A stretch of 64,000 bases of DNA from Bordetella bronchialis (GCF_001676705.1 NZ_CP016170.1:1984001-2048000), one strand, 5' to 3'; shown: positions 29,750-38,787, numbered from the stretch's first letter. Program-made: numbers and translations. Notes: generated by a model from the sequence alone, not told the origin.

Positions 29750-29908
29750 CTATATGGCGCCGACCAGCAAAAGAATAATGACGATGATCAAAACCAGGCC
29801 CAGGCCGCCACTGGGGTAGTAGCCCCATGCCCGGCTGTGAGGCCAGGTCGGCAGCGCGCCGATCAACAGCAGGATCAGAACGATCAACAATATGGTTCCA
29901 AGGGTCAT
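29750..29908 (-). CDS. DUF3309 family membrane microprotein
   Basis: 52 residues starting MTLGTILLIVLILLLIGALP with ATG at 29908 and a good AAGGAG site 7 bp upstream. Two hydrophobic helices flank the conserved WPHSRAWGYYPSGGLGL turn, the DUF3309 signature. These tiny inner-membrane proteins are widespread in proteobacteria and of unknown function. A terminator follows directly at 29711-29737. Confidence 0.88.
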   Translation of the reverse strand: MTLGTILLIVLILLLIGALPTWPHSRAWGYYPSGGLGLVLIIVIILLLVGAI

Positions 29909-30173
29909 GTGATTCTCCTTATCGCGGTTGCGGCCAACCGGCCCGCTTGGCGGTGCGCGATGTCACCACGGTTGGGCAAGGAGCAAAAAGCGGACCCGTA
30001 CCAATGAAGCAGCCCGGACGCGCTACGTCGGCAGGGCGGCTTAACCACTAACTTCCCAAATTGCAAATCATCCGTACGCACGGTGTTGCCCAAATACGTC
30101 GCTACGCCATATGCGTTACACACTGACATATGCGGCTTCGATACGATAAGTCAGACATCGCACGGAGATCGAC

Positions 30174-30449
30174 ATGACATTCGATAACAGCGCTATCAAC
30201 GATCGGGCCGCGCATGTAATTTGGTTCGAAACTTCCGCGGGTGCGCGCCGGATCAAGGCAGGCGTGTCCTGGGAAGTCTTGCGGGCGCGCTTCGGCGCCG
30301 GCACGGACGAAGAAGACCTGCTGATCGCCTACCGGGGCAATAGCCGCATGCTGCACGCCTTGGCCCAGCGCAAGTTCCTGGATAGCCATCCGCTACCGGT
30401 GATGCTGGGACAGTCCGACTTCCCCGACGAGGGGCGCCACGGGCGCTGA
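30174..30449 (+). CDS. Small hypothetical protein, 91 residues (DUF1488-like)
   Basis: ATG 30174 has CGGAG 7 bp upstream. The sequence HVIWFETSAGARRIKAGVSW followed by EVLRARFGAG and a helical LLIAYRGNSRMLHALAQ suggests a small alpha/beta fold. It has the general layout of DUF1488 proteins but the match is weak. It lies alone, convergent with the MocR-type gene. Confidence 0.65.
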   Translation: MTFDNSAINDRAAHVIWFETSAGARRIKAGVSWEVLRARFGAGTDEEDLLIAYRGNSRMLHALAQRKFLDSHPLPVMLGQSDFPDEGRHGR

Positions 30450-30482
30450 TTCTCCGCGGCGCCGCGCCGGCGGTTCGTACCG

Positions 30483-31916
30483 TCAGTGCTTGCCGCCGAC
30501 GATCCGGCCCAGCGTTCTTACCGCCGTCTGGACGTCGCCGCTCATGGGCAGCGCGCAGCTGATACGCAGGAAATGCTCGTAGCGGTCCGAGTTCGAGAAC
30601 ATCCGGCCTGGCGCTACGCGTATGCCCTCATCCAACGCGTGTTCGAATACGTCTTTCGATGCACGCTCGTCCGGCATTTCGACCCACAGCAGCATGCCGC
30701 CACTGGGCACGCTCAGGCGCGTACCGCGCGGGAAGTGTTCCGCGATGGCGCGAGCCATGCCTTCGCGCTGCGTCTTCAGGCGCCGGCGCAGACGCATCAG
30801 GTGGCGGTCATAGCCCTTGGATTGCAGGACCTCCGCGATGGCGATCTGCGGCGTGGCGGCGTTCGGACGGCTCTGCACGAACTTCAGCATCGCCAGGCGT
30901 GCCTTCCAGCGGCCGCCTATCATCCAGCCCAGGCGCGACCCGGGCGCCAAGGTTTTCTGCATGGAGGCGCAGTAGATGACATTGCCGTCGCGGTCCCATG
31001 CCTTGGCCGCGCGCAGCGGCTCGTCGCCATCGGCGAGCGCGCCATAGGTGTCGTCCTCGATCAGCGGAATGGCCTGCCGCTCGCACAAGGCCACCAGGCG
31101 GGCCTTGTCTTCGTCCGGCATGATGCTGCCCAGCGGATTGTGCAGGTTGGGTACCACCACGACCGCCTTGATGTCGGCGTGCGTCTGGAAAGCCAGGTCC
31201 AGCGCCTCGATGGACAAGCCGCGTTGCGGACTGGTGGGAATTTCCAGCGCGCGCATCCCCAGGCTGCCGATTACCTGCAGGAGACCGAAGTAGGCCGGGG
31301 ACTCCACCGCGATGGTGTCGCCCGGACCCGCGACCGCGCGCAGCGCGATGTTCAGGGCCTCTATGCAGCCATGTGTGATCAGGATGTCATCGGGGCTGGC
31401 GCTGATACCCGCGTCCAGCGCGCGGCGGGCCAGCGTGGCGCGAAGATAGGGATGGCCCTGGTGCGGGGCCGCGCGCGTCAGGGATTCCGGGTAGCGGCGC
31501 ACCGCGCGCAGCATGGCTTGCTTCAATGCATCCACGGGGTAGGCATCGGGTGGCGCTACCGAATTCGCCAGGTCGATGCGGGGTGGATGCATGGCGCTCT
31601 TGGCGATGAAGTCGGACACGCGATCGTGGATCCCGACGTAAGAGGCCGCATCCAGCACCTGGCGCGTATCCGGCTCGCCCACGGGCAGGAGTTTGCTGCG
31701 CTGGTTCTTCAACACGAAATAGCCGGATCGCGGACGGGCTTCGATCAAACCGTCGTCTTCCAGGCTGCGGCAAGCCTGTAGCGCCGTGCTGATACTGACT
31801 TGGTGGAGCCGGACCAGCGTACGCACCGAAGGCATGCGGGTGGCGGGCGCAAGGACGCCGGAATAAATGGCTTGCCGGTAATGTTCGGCCAAACGCTGAT
31901 ACAGGGGTTGTTCCAT
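30483..31916 (-). CDS. MocR-type regulator: GntR winged helix fused to class I aminotransferase
   Basis: 477 residues from ATG 31916 (MEQPLYQRLAEHYRQAIYSG); longer starts lack support. Residues 1-70 are a GntR winged helix (MPSVRTLVRLHQVSISTALQ). The rest is an aminotransferase fold with the PLP Lys in CASMQKTLAPGSRLGW and VPNLHNPLGSIMP before it. MocR/PdxR proteins use bound PLP or an amino compound as effector. A small gene is divergent at 32097 and may be its target. Confidence 0.92.
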   Translation of the reverse strand: MEQPLYQRLAEHYRQAIYSGVLAPATRMPSVRTLVRLHQVSISTALQACRSLEDDGLIEARPRSGYFVLKNQRSKLLPVGEPDTRQVLDAASYVGIHDRVSDFIAKSAMHPPRIDLANSVAPPDAYPVDALKQAMLRAVRRYPESLTRAAPHQGHPYLRATLARRALDAGISASPDDILITHGCIEALNIALRAVAGPGDTIAVESPAYFGLLQVIGSLGMRALEIPTSPQRGLSIEALDLAFQTHADIKAVVVVPNLHNPLGSIMPDEDKARLVALCERQAIPLIEDDTYGALADGDEPLRAAKAWDRDGNVIYCASMQKTLAPGSRLGWMIGGRWKARLAMLKFVQSRPNAATPQIAIAEVLQSKGYDRHLMRLRRRLKTQREGMARAIAEHFPRGTRLSVPSGGMLLWVEMPDERASKDVFEHALDEGIRVAPGRMFSNSDRYEHFLRISCALPMSGDVQTAVRTLGRIVGGKH

Positions 31917-32096
31917 TGCGCAATCATTGCGTATGCCGGTCGCGACGGAATAGGCACAGTTGGGCTGGAATCCGACGGTAACAGAAATCCCTGGTATCAA
32001 CTGCCCTCCTGTACAAACCGCTCCGCTGTGCCTGGGAGACCCAGGAGTGCCGGCCTATGCTGCACAACGTTCGTCATCCACGTGTGGAGAAAACTT

Positions 32097-32447
32097 GTGA
32101 GAATGGATCGGTCGGCCTGGGATTTGTCGCTTTCATGCGGTGAAACACGCGTGGTTTATATGCCACCGCGGGCGCTCATTCTGGGCGTGAAAGGCAATGT
32201 CACTGTCGTGGAACAGGTGCAAGGCCTGGGCGAGGCCAGTTTCAGTCTTTGTATCCCCGTGCGCTGCGGCGAGACGCACGTCCTGGCATATGGCGGCCAG
32301 GTATTGATCCGGGCGACTCAGTGTGCGAATGTCCGCGTGCTGCCGCCCCAGCCGTACTTCGCCGCGTGGCGCGCCCGCTGCGGCCGTATGGCCAAGGCGC
32401 TGCAGCATGCGGTCGCGGATTTGAGCAGGCGGCTGCACGGCGCATGA
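32097..32447 (+). CDS. Small beta-rich protein, divergent from the MocR regulator
   Basis: 116 residues from GTG 32097, chosen because GGAGA lies 6 bp before it; ATG 32103 is an alternative. Alternating hydrophobic strands (RVVYMPPRALILGVKG, SFSLCIPVRCGETHVLAYGG) suggest a cupin-like barrel, faintly like DUF2917. A C-terminal basic helix follows. Shared upstream region with the MocR gene suggests co-regulation. Function unknown. Confidence 0.6.
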   Translation: MRMDRSAWDLSLSCGETRVVYMPPRALILGVKGNVTVVEQVQGLGEASFSLCIPVRCGETHVLAYGGQVLIRATQCANVRVLPPQPYFAAWRARCGRMAKALQHAVADLSRRLHGA

Positions 32448-32527
32448 TATCGCGCGGAGCGAGCCGCGGGTGGCGCGGCCCGCTTCACGGGACCCGCTTC
32501 ATGGGACCGCACTTCATGCGGCCCGCT

Positions 32528-34153
32528 TCATGCGGCTCGCGACGCGTGGCCGGCGACGATATCGCGGGCGACGGCTTCGGCGACCTCGATGCCATCGATG
32601 GCGGCGGAATAAATGCCCCCGGCGTATCCGGCGCCTTCGCCCGCGGGATATAGCCCCACGGTGTTGATACTCTGCAAGTTGTCGTCGCGGCGCTTGATGC
32701 GCAGCGGCGACGACGTGCGCGTTTCGACGCCGGTCAAGATGGCGTCGCCCATTGCGTACCCCTTGATCTTGCGGTCGAAGGCGGGCAGGGCTTCGCGGAT
32801 GGCTTCGATGGCATAGTCGGGCAACGCCGTCGACAGGTCGGTGGGCGTTACGCCCGGCGTGTACGAAGGCTGCACCTTGCCCAGGGACGTCGAGGGCCGG
32901 CGCGCCAGGAAGTCTTCTACCCGCTGGGCCGGGGCCAGGTAGCCGCCGCCGCCCAGTTCGTAGGCCCTGGATTCCCATCGCCGCTGGAAATCGATACCGG
33001 CCAGCGGGCCACCGGGATAGTCCGCTGGCGTGATGCCGACGACAATTCCGGCATTGGCATTGCGTTCGGCGCGCGAATACTGGCTCATGCCATTGGTGAC
33101 GACCCGGTTGGGTTCGGACGTTGCCGCCACGACCGTCCCACCCGGGCACATGCAGAAGCTGTAGACGGCGCGTCCGTTGGCGCAGTGATGCACCAGTTTG
33201 TAGTCGGCCGCGCCCAGCACCGGATGCCGGACGTGCTTGCCGAAGCGGTCCCGGTCGATAAGGCTCTGCGGGTGCTCGATGCGAAACCCGATGGAAAAAG
33301 GCTTGGCTTCCACATAGATGCCGCGGTCATGCAGCATCTGGAAGGTGTCTCGTGCGCTGTGCCCGACGGCCAGCACCAGGTGGGTACAGGGCAGATAATC
33401 GCCATTGGCCAGTTTGAGGCCGCGCACGCGGCCATGGTCCAGGTCGACGTCTTCCAGGCGGCTCTGGAAACGGATCTCGCCGCCCAGCGACTCGATGGTC
33501 GCGCGCATTTTCTCGACCATGCTGACCAGCCGGAAGGTACCGATGTGGGGCTTGCTGACGTAGAGGATTTCCTCGGGCGCACCCGCCAGGACGAATTCCT
33601 CCAGCACTTTGCGGCCCAGATGGCGTGGGTCCTTGATCTGGCTATAGAGCTTGCCGTCGGAGAACGTGCCGGCGCCGCCTTCGCCGAACTGCACGTTGGA
33701 TTCAGGATCCAGCACCTGTTTGCGCCATAGGCCGAACGTATCCTTGGTGCGCTCCCGTACCGCCTTGCCGCGTTCCAGGATGATGGGGCGAAAGCCCATC
33801 TGCGCCAGGATCAGTCCGGCGAACAGGCCGCACGGACCCATCCCGACCACGACCGGACGCGCGGCATTCGGCGCCATGCTCGCATCCGCCACGAATCTGT
33901 ATTGCATATCAGGCGTCGGGCCGATGTGGGGATCGTTGGCAAAGCGTTTCCTTACGGCCGCTTCGTCGCGCAGCTCGACGTCCAGCGTGTACACCAGCTG
34001 GATGTAGTCCCGCTTGCGGGCATCGTAGCCGCGCCGGTGGATGTGGAAGGAGACCAGGTCGGTCGGGGGAATCGCCAGGCGCGTGGCAATGGCCTGGGAT
34101 AGCGCCGCTTCGGGATGGTCGAGCGGCAGCTTGACTTCGGAGATACGTAGCAT
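32528..34153 (-). CDS. FAD-dependent dehydrogenase, COG2509 type
   Basis: 541 residues from the ATG at 34153 (MLRISEVKLPLDH). An N-terminal ferredoxin-like domain (about 1-85) precedes the FAD-binding Rossmann motif VVGMGPCGLFAGLILAQMG (about 100-118) and the FGEGGAGTFSDGKL segment. The C-terminus has GLYPAGEGAGYAGGI, a second flavin contact. These proteins are widely conserved cytosolic flavoproteins with no firmly established substrate. Three small genes of the same strand lie upstream, probably separate units. Confidence 0.9.
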   Translation of the reverse strand: MLRISEVKLPLDHPEAALSQAIATRLAIPPTDLVSFHIHRRGYDARKRDYIQLVYTLDVELRDEAAVRKRFANDPHIGPTPDMQYRFVADASMAPNAARPVVVGMGPCGLFAGLILAQMGFRPIILERGKAVRERTKDTFGLWRKQVLDPESNVQFGEGGAGTFSDGKLYSQIKDPRHLGRKVLEEFVLAGAPEEILYVSKPHIGTFRLVSMVEKMRATIESLGGEIRFQSRLEDVDLDHGRVRGLKLANGDYLPCTHLVLAVGHSARDTFQMLHDRGIYVEAKPFSIGFRIEHPQSLIDRDRFGKHVRHPVLGAADYKLVHHCANGRAVYSFCMCPGGTVVAATSEPNRVVTNGMSQYSRAERNANAGIVVGITPADYPGGPLAGIDFQRRWESRAYELGGGGYLAPAQRVEDFLARRPSTSLGKVQPSYTPGVTPTDLSTALPDYAIEAIREALPAFDRKIKGYAMGDAILTGVETRTSSPLRIKRRDDNLQSINTVGLYPAGEGAGYAGGIYSAAIDGIEVAEAVARDIVAGHASRAA

Positions 34154-34249
34154 GGTGGGAGTCCGGCGCCGCTTATGGCGCATAGCCGCGGGTACCCGGC
34201 GGGGCCCGCAAGCGGCAGTTTAGCAAGCGGCCGGACTCCCGTCCGCCGC

Positions 34250-34450
34250 TTACTCCCAAGGCGCCATGCCGGCCTTCGGCGATGGGGGCGAGTCGGGTGG
34301 GTCTCCGGGCGTCGGCGGGTCGCCGGGCAGGGGCGGTTCCCCGGGGGCAGGCTCGCGATGTTGCGCATCGTGTGCCTGCTCCAGGAGGTCTTCGGCCACA
34401 TTGGCGGAGCTTGGCGAGCGCGGATTCAGGGTATTGGGTGCGATGGACAT
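34250..34450 (-). CDS. Small Pro-rich protein, 66 residues
   Basis: ATG 34450 is preceded by GGGGGA; the upstream continuation of the frame is rejected for lack of a site. The N-terminal half (SSANVAEDLLEQAHDAQHRE) is helical and acidic; the rest is a run of PGDPP-type repeats and must be disordered. No known family. It resembles in style two other small minus-strand proteins at 35649 and 35968. Confidence 0.6.
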   Translation of the reverse strand: MSIAPNTLNPRSPSSANVAEDLLEQAHDAQHREPAPGEPPLPGDPPTPGDPPDSPPSPKAGMAPWE

Positions 34451-34714
34451 GGCGATCCCCCAGTGTTCAAAGGAACCATAGGGCGGCAAGCGCCGTACCT
34501 GCATGAGCTCGCCATGCGGCGGGCCGCCCCGTTGCCAGGAGCCCGCCCGCACCCTGGCGGCCGGGTCGGAGCCTGCGCGTGCCACGGTGGGATAGCCGTG
34601 CGGATAAAAGCCGGGCACGCGGCTTGCGAAAAGCGGCGCCGTCTGGATGGGGCGTAAAGATCCCTCCAGGAACCGGAATTTTTCCATTCATCCGACCCAA
34701 AAAAGGAAAGACCG

Positions 34715-34855
34715 ATGAAAAGCAAAGCCATTCTCGCCGTCCTTCTCGCCATCGCCGCTTTGTCGGCCGGTTGCAATACTGTGTCCGGCGCCGGCAAGGA
34801 TATCGAGCGCGGAGGGGAAAAGATCCAGGGTGCCGCGGACAGGCATAACAACTGA
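34715..34855 (+). CDS. Entericidin-like lipoprotein
   Basis: 46 residues, ATG 34715 with AAGGAAAG upstream. The signal peptide ends in the lipobox LSAGC with lipidated C20, followed by NTVSGAGKDIERGGEKIQG, the entericidin A/B (EcnAB) signature. Members are small stress-induced membrane lipoproteins. It stands alone between opposing small genes. Confidence 0.88.
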   Translation: MKSKAILAVLLAIAALSAGCNTVSGAGKDIERGGEKIQGAADRHNN

Positions 34856-34937
34856 TGTCCCGCGACCGGCGGCGCCCAAAGGGGGGCGCCCCGGCGCCGC
34901 GTTTCCTGTCACATGAAGGCCATTGGAGGCGATAACA

Positions 34938-35150
34938 ATGTTCAGAACCACGCCCTCGCTGACTCCGGACCAATTCCGCTGGCTCAAAGAGCTGCGCTCG
35001 CGCGCCTCGCTGGTCGGCTTCGACATCCCGCAGCCCGTCCGCGGGCAGCTGGAAGCGATGAACTATATCGAGGATCGCGACGGCAAAGCCACTGTCACGC
35101 GGCCCGGCGCGGCGGCGCTGGGATCCTATCGGGAGCCGCCGCGGCCCTGA
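34938..35150 (+). CDS. Hypothetical protein, 70 residues, winged-helix-like
   Basis: ATG 34938 has GGAGG 10 bp upstream. The order helix (LTPDQFRWLKELRS), helix (PQPVRGQLEAMNYIE) and strand pair (RDGKATVTRPGAAAL) is like a minimal winged helix, with the T-x-x-G wing turn seen in restriction- or phage-related small regulators. That is a shape argument only. No neighbour helps. Confidence 0.6.
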   Translation: MFRTTPSLTPDQFRWLKELRSRASLVGFDIPQPVRGQLEAMNYIEDRDGKATVTRPGAAALGSYREPPRP

Positions 35151-35206
35151 GCGCCACGGCGTCTGGTGCATAATCCACGGCTGAGCTTTAAAACGTGGAG
35201 TAGGTA

Positions 35207-35632
35207 ATGCCTGGATGCCGTCCATTACTGCTTGCCGTGCTGGTGTGCCTGGGCGGATGTGCCTCGGGCATCGAATCCGGCGGCAATTTCCCCAGCGATA
35301 CTTTCGACGTCAGCACGCCCTATGACGCGGCCTTCCGCCGCGCCGGCGAGTTCGTGCGGGTATGCCATACCGAGCGCGAATACCCCTATGGGGTTCAGTA
35401 CAGGGACAGCCAGAAGCTGGACGAGCAGTTCGCCGTCGGCCGTATCGCCATCTTCAAGGTGCCCGAGCCCACCGTCCATCTGGAAACCATGGAAATCAAA
35501 CCCAAGGGCAAGATGGACGCCACCGTAACGGTCACCGTGCTGGGCAAGGGCATGTGGGACTCCCGCGAACTCGCGGCGGCGCGGCGGTCCATCCAGAGCG
35601 CCACGCCGGTCTGCCGCGACAGCCAGGGTTGA
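35207..35632 (+). CDS. Putative outer-membrane or periplasmic lipoprotein
   Basis: 141 residues. The signal peptide MPGCRPLLLAVLVCLGGC ends in the lipobox LGGC with C18. The mature region has two further Cys (CHTE and PVCRDS) that could form a disulfide, and a beta-rich middle. No family recognised beyond small lipoprotein. Confidence 0.75.
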   Translation: MPGCRPLLLAVLVCLGGCASGIESGGNFPSDTFDVSTPYDAAFRRAGEFVRVCHTEREYPYGVQYRDSQKLDEQFAVGRIAIFKVPEPTVHLETMEIKPKGKMDATVTVTVLGKGMWDSRELAAARRSIQSATPVCRDSQG

Positions 35633-35648
35633 ACCGCCTGGCGTCCTC

Positions 35649-35897
35649 TTATCGCGACGCCTCCTTCGGCTTGGTTTCTGACAAATCGGCCGGATCGTTC
35701 GCATAGACGTCGTCTTCCGGCTTCGGGATGCCGGGGTCGCCCGGGTCCGACAGGGCGCGCCCCTGGCGCGGCATGCCGGCGACGGTGGGGGACTTGTCCG
35801 GCTCGGGAAGGATCCGGGTCCCCAGGCGGGAGGCCTCCTTGGCCTGGGACGCCGATGGCTGGGTGCCGGCGCCTGCCGGGGCTTTCTCTTCGGGCAT
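35649..35897 (-). CDS. Small acidic Pro-rich protein, 82 residues
   Basis: Starts at ATG 35897 with AGGAG 6 bp upstream. The sequence is low-complexity, rich in Pro, Ala, Glu and Asp (GDPGIPKPEDDVYANDPADL), lacks hydrophobic core and Cys, and is probably disordered. No family known. It lies 70 bp downstream of a similar small gene (35968), so the two may be cotranscribed. Confidence 0.65.
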   Translation of the reverse strand: MPEEKAPAGAGTQPSASQAKEASRLGTRILPEPDKSPTVAGMPRQGRALSDPGDPGIPKPEDDVYANDPADLSETKPKEASR

Positions 35898-35967
35898 GGG
35901 GTTCTCCTGCATGGCGTGAACGGTGCAAACTTTGCTTGCACAGGCGGCAGAATTTGCAGCGCGGCGT

Positions 35968-36225
35968 TCAGAAAATATTGGAATCGCGCACGTGCTTTTT
36001 GTACGGCGCGGGCTTGGTGTTGTCCGCCCAGCTGCCATCGCCGCGCGTTTCCGCCTGGGGCTGGCTGGCGTCGCGGGCTTCGTCGGGCGTACCTTCCTGG
36101 GGCGGCCGGGGCAGATTGGGAACATCGACCGGCGAGTCCGGCGGAAAAACCCTGCCCTGGGTGCCGGCTTCCACGCGCCGCTTGCCGGCGCCGCCGGTCC
36201 CGCCGCGTGGGGATGGCTTATTCAT
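35968..36225 (-). CDS. Small Pro/Gly-rich protein, 85 residues
   Basis: Starts at ATG 36225 (MNKPSPRGGTGGAGKRR) with CAGGAG 7 bp upstream. Basic N-terminus, acidic Pro-rich middle (PPQEGTPDEARDASQPQ) and a conserved-looking end (ADNTKPAPYKKHVRDSNIF). Likely disordered. Function unknown; it heads a probable two-gene unit with 35649-35897. Confidence 0.65.
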   Translation of the reverse strand: MNKPSPRGGTGGAGKRRVEAGTQGRVFPPDSPVDVPNLPRPPQEGTPDEARDASQPQAETRGDGSWADNTKPAPYKKHVRDSNIF

Positions 36226-36326
36226 GTTGCGCTCCTGTTGATGTGCAGTGCCGGGCTGCAAGGCGCGTTCCCGTCGATGCCAATCCCCGCTATGCTTGCG
36301 ACTGCCGCCGCTTACCCGTAGGAACC

Positions 36327-36812
36327 ATGGATCACACCGATCACCCCCGTTCTTCCAACGCCTATCAGGCGCTCACTTCCCATGCCCTGTCGGGCTTCCG
36401 CTTCCTGGCATGGATCAATGGCATTGCCGCCCTGATGCTGCTGGCGTTTTCCCTGGGCGTGGTGGGGGGCGACGTGGACCCCCCGGATCTGCGGCAACCG
36501 ATCGCGGCGTATGCGCTAGGCCTGGCCGCTTGCGCGGTGGGCGTACTGTTTTCCTATCTGGCGCATTTCAGTGTGTTCCGCCAGATCGCCGCGGGGCGGG
36601 CGGGCAAGGGGCATTGGCTGCCGATGGTCTTGGCCGCGGCCGCGTATTTCGCCAGCGTCGCCGCTTTCGTTGTGGGGTGCTGGGGGGCTGCCGGCGCGGC
36701 CGCCGATGCGCCGCAGAACGACGTCTCCTATCGCGCCGATGCGGCGCTCCATTGGCCGTCCTTGCCCTTGCGGGGGCACGCGGCGCCCGCGCCGGCTTAT
36801 GCCGGCAGGTAG
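36327..36812 (+). CDS. Hypothetical inner-membrane protein, 161 residues
   Basis: ATG 36327, with TAGGAA upstream. Three hydrophobic segments are visible (about 31-47, 62-84 and 101-120). No known domain. Its last 16 bp overlap the end of the convergent TetR gene. Confidence 0.65.
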   Translation: MDHTDHPRSSNAYQALTSHALSGFRFLAWINGIAALMLLAFSLGVVGGDVDPPDLRQPIAAYALGLAACAVGVLFSYLAHFSVFRQIAAGRAGKGHWLPMVLAAAAYFASVAAFVVGCWGAAGAAADAPQNDVSYRADAALHWPSLPLRGHAAPAPAYAGR

Positions 36813-37426
36813 GCGGCGATCAGTTTCTCTGCCGCATCGGCGACGCTGCGCGCCGGTCCCTCCGGGTCGCCGCTGAAGATCTGCGCCGACACGAAGCATC
36901 CTTCGAGCAGCAGCAATAGCGCATCGCCCAGCGTATCGGCGTTCGCCGCGCCGGCCGCCGCGGCCAATTCCCGCAAGCGTGCGCGCAGGACGCGCTTGTT
37001 GGCTTCCGCGATGGCGCGTCCCGGATGTACGTCGGTTTCCCCGGGATACTCCACGACGGCATTGGTCAGGGCGCATCCCCGATAACCGGGGATGCTGACG
37101 CGCTGGGCCACGTGGCGGAAATACGCCACCAGTTGCGCGCGTGGATCGCCCGCATGGGGACGGATCGCGTCGTCGAAGCGTTGGAAGAACGCGGCGTCGT
37201 AGTCCTTCAGATAAGAGGCCGCCAACTCGTCCTTGGAGCCGAAACTGCGATAAAGCGTCGGCTTGGTGGCACCGGCCCGGGTGACGATTTCGTCCACCCC
37301 GACCGCCCGTATGCCGTCCCGGTAGAACAGCTCGCGCGCCGTGCGCCGTATGCGCTCGGCCGCCCGCGCCGGTCTGCCGGCCGCGGGTTCATCGGGGAAG
37401 GGGGAGAAGGGGGAAGTGCGGTTCAT
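36797..37426 (-). CDS. TetR family transcriptional regulator
   Basis: 209 residues from ATG 37426; a TTG further upstream is less likely. HTH: RIRRTARELFYRDGIRAVGV, then ATKPTLYRSFGSKDELA, complete for TetR. The ligand domain contains GCALTNAVVEYP. It is divergent from an MFS transporter whose promoter carries a matching palindrome, so repression of that transporter is the likely role. Confidence 0.92.
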   Translation of the reverse strand: MNRTSPFSPFPDEPAAGRPARAAERIRRTARELFYRDGIRAVGVDEIVTRAGATKPTLYRSFGSKDELAASYLKDYDAAFFQRFDDAIRPHAGDPRAQLVAYFRHVAQRVSIPGYRGCALTNAVVEYPGETDVHPGRAIAEANKRVLRARLRELAAAAGAANADTLGDALLLLLEGCFVSAQIFSGDPEGPARSVADAAEKLIAAYLPA

Positions 37427-37437
37427 CGTGAATCTGC

Positions 37438-37467
37438 TTGACAATGTTACCGAGCGGTACGTACTAT
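37438..37467 (+). promoter_or_regulatory. Promoter with TetR-type operator for the MFS gene
   Basis: TTGACA (37438-37443) and TACTAT (37462-37467) are 18 bp apart. The inverted repeat TACCG-AG-CGGTA (37448-37459) fills the spacer, and a second TACCGGTA lies at 37484-37491. This is a textbook position for repression by the divergent TetR protein. Confidence 0.65.
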
Positions 37468-37497
37468 TCGGCGCACAGCAACGTACCGGTAAGTAAC

Positions 37498-38772
37498 ATG
37501 ACTATAACCCGTTCCAGGCCGTTTGGACAGAAGTATGCCTTCGTCGTCGTGGCCATTGCATTCATCGCCCTGCTGGTGGGCGCCGGCCAGCGCGCGGCCC
37601 CCGGTGTGCTCATCGTGCCGCTGGAACAGGCATTCGGCTGGGGGCGCGATGTTACCTCCTTGTCGGCGGCCATCGGGATTTTTCTCTATGGGCTGGTGGG
37701 TCCTTTCGCGGCCGCGCTGATGCAGAGCTTCGGCGTGCGCCGCACCCTGATCGGGGCACTGGCGCTGATGTCGGTGGCCGCCGGGGCCAGCGTCTGGATG
37801 ACGGAGCCCTGGCATCTGGTCCTGTCCTGGGGGGTCTTGTCCGGCCTGGCCACCGGATGCGTGGCGGTGGTATTCGGCGCCACCGTCATCAATCGATGGT
37901 TCGTCAAGCATCGTGGGCTGATGATGGGCATCCTGACGGCCAGCACCGCTACCGGCACACTGATCTTCCTTCCCGGCATGGCGGCGCTGAGCGAAGCAGG
38001 CGGCTGGCGTCCCGTGGTGATCACGATTTCGGTGGTATGCCTGGCCCTGGTGCCGCTGGCCTGGCTCCTGATGCCGGAACGCCCCTCCGATATCGGGCTG
38101 GTGCCCTATGGGGCGGAACCCGGCCATGTGCCGCCGGCTCCGGTGCATGCCAATCCGCTGAAGGCCGCCTTCGGCGCCCTGGGACGCGCGGTCGGCTCGC
38201 GCAATTTCTGGTTCCTGTTCGCGACTTTCTTCATCTGCGGTTTCACGACCAATGGCTTGATCGGAACCCACTTCATCGCCCTGTGCAGCGACCAGGGCAT
38301 CGCGGAAGTGCGGGCAGCAGGCCTGCTGGCGATGATGGGGCTGTTCGATCTGGTCGGTACGACCGCGTCGGGCTGGCTGACGGACCGCTATGATCCGCGC
38401 AAGCTGCTGTTCATGTACTACGGTCTGCGCGGCGCCTCGTTGATCTTCCTGCCGTTCTCGGACTTCTCGATATACAGCCTGGGCATCTTCGCGGTGTTCT
38501 ATGGGCTGGACTGGATCGCCACCGTGCCGCCCACCCTGAAGCTGGCGGTGGAAAGCTTCGGCGAGCGCGATGCGCCCATCGTCTTCGGCTGGATTGTCGC
38601 CGGGCACCAGCTGGGCGCGGCCAGCGCCGCCTTCATGGCCGGCGCGCTGCGCCAGGCTCAAGGCAGCTACTTCCTGGCGTTCCTGATTTCCGGCGCCACC
38701 GGGATCGTCGCGGCGGTCATTGCGTTGCAGATACGCAAGGCCAAGCCTGTTGCGGCCATGGCTTCGGCCTGA
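37498..38772 (+). CDS. MFS transporter (OFA/monocarboxylate-like)
   Basis: 424 residues from ATG 37498. Twelve hydrophobic segments. The N-terminal GAGQRAAPGVLIVPLEQAFGW and the later GWLTDRYDPRKLLFMYYG and TVPPTLKLAVESFGER match the MFS group often annotated as oxalate/formate-like or monocarboxylate transporters. Uptake of an organic acid or efflux are both possible. Controlled, by inference, by the divergent TetR. Confidence 0.88.
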   Translation: MTITRSRPFGQKYAFVVVAIAFIALLVGAGQRAAPGVLIVPLEQAFGWGRDVTSLSAAIGIFLYGLVGPFAAALMQSFGVRRTLIGALALMSVAAGASVWMTEPWHLVLSWGVLSGLATGCVAVVFGATVINRWFVKHRGLMMGILTASTATGTLIFLPGMAALSEAGGWRPVVITISVVCLALVPLAWLLMPERPSDIGLVPYGAEPGHVPPAPVHANPLKAAFGALGRAVGSRNFWFLFATFFICGFTTNGLIGTHFIALCSDQGIAEVRAAGLLAMMGLFDLVGTTASGWLTDRYDPRKLLFMYYGLRGASLIFLPFSDFSIYSLGIFAVFYGLDWIATVPPTLKLAVESFGERDAPIVFGWIVAGHQLGAASAAFMAGALRQAQGSYFLAFLISGATGIVAAVIALQIRKAKPVAAMASA

Positions 38773-38787
38773 TGTACGCAAAATGAA

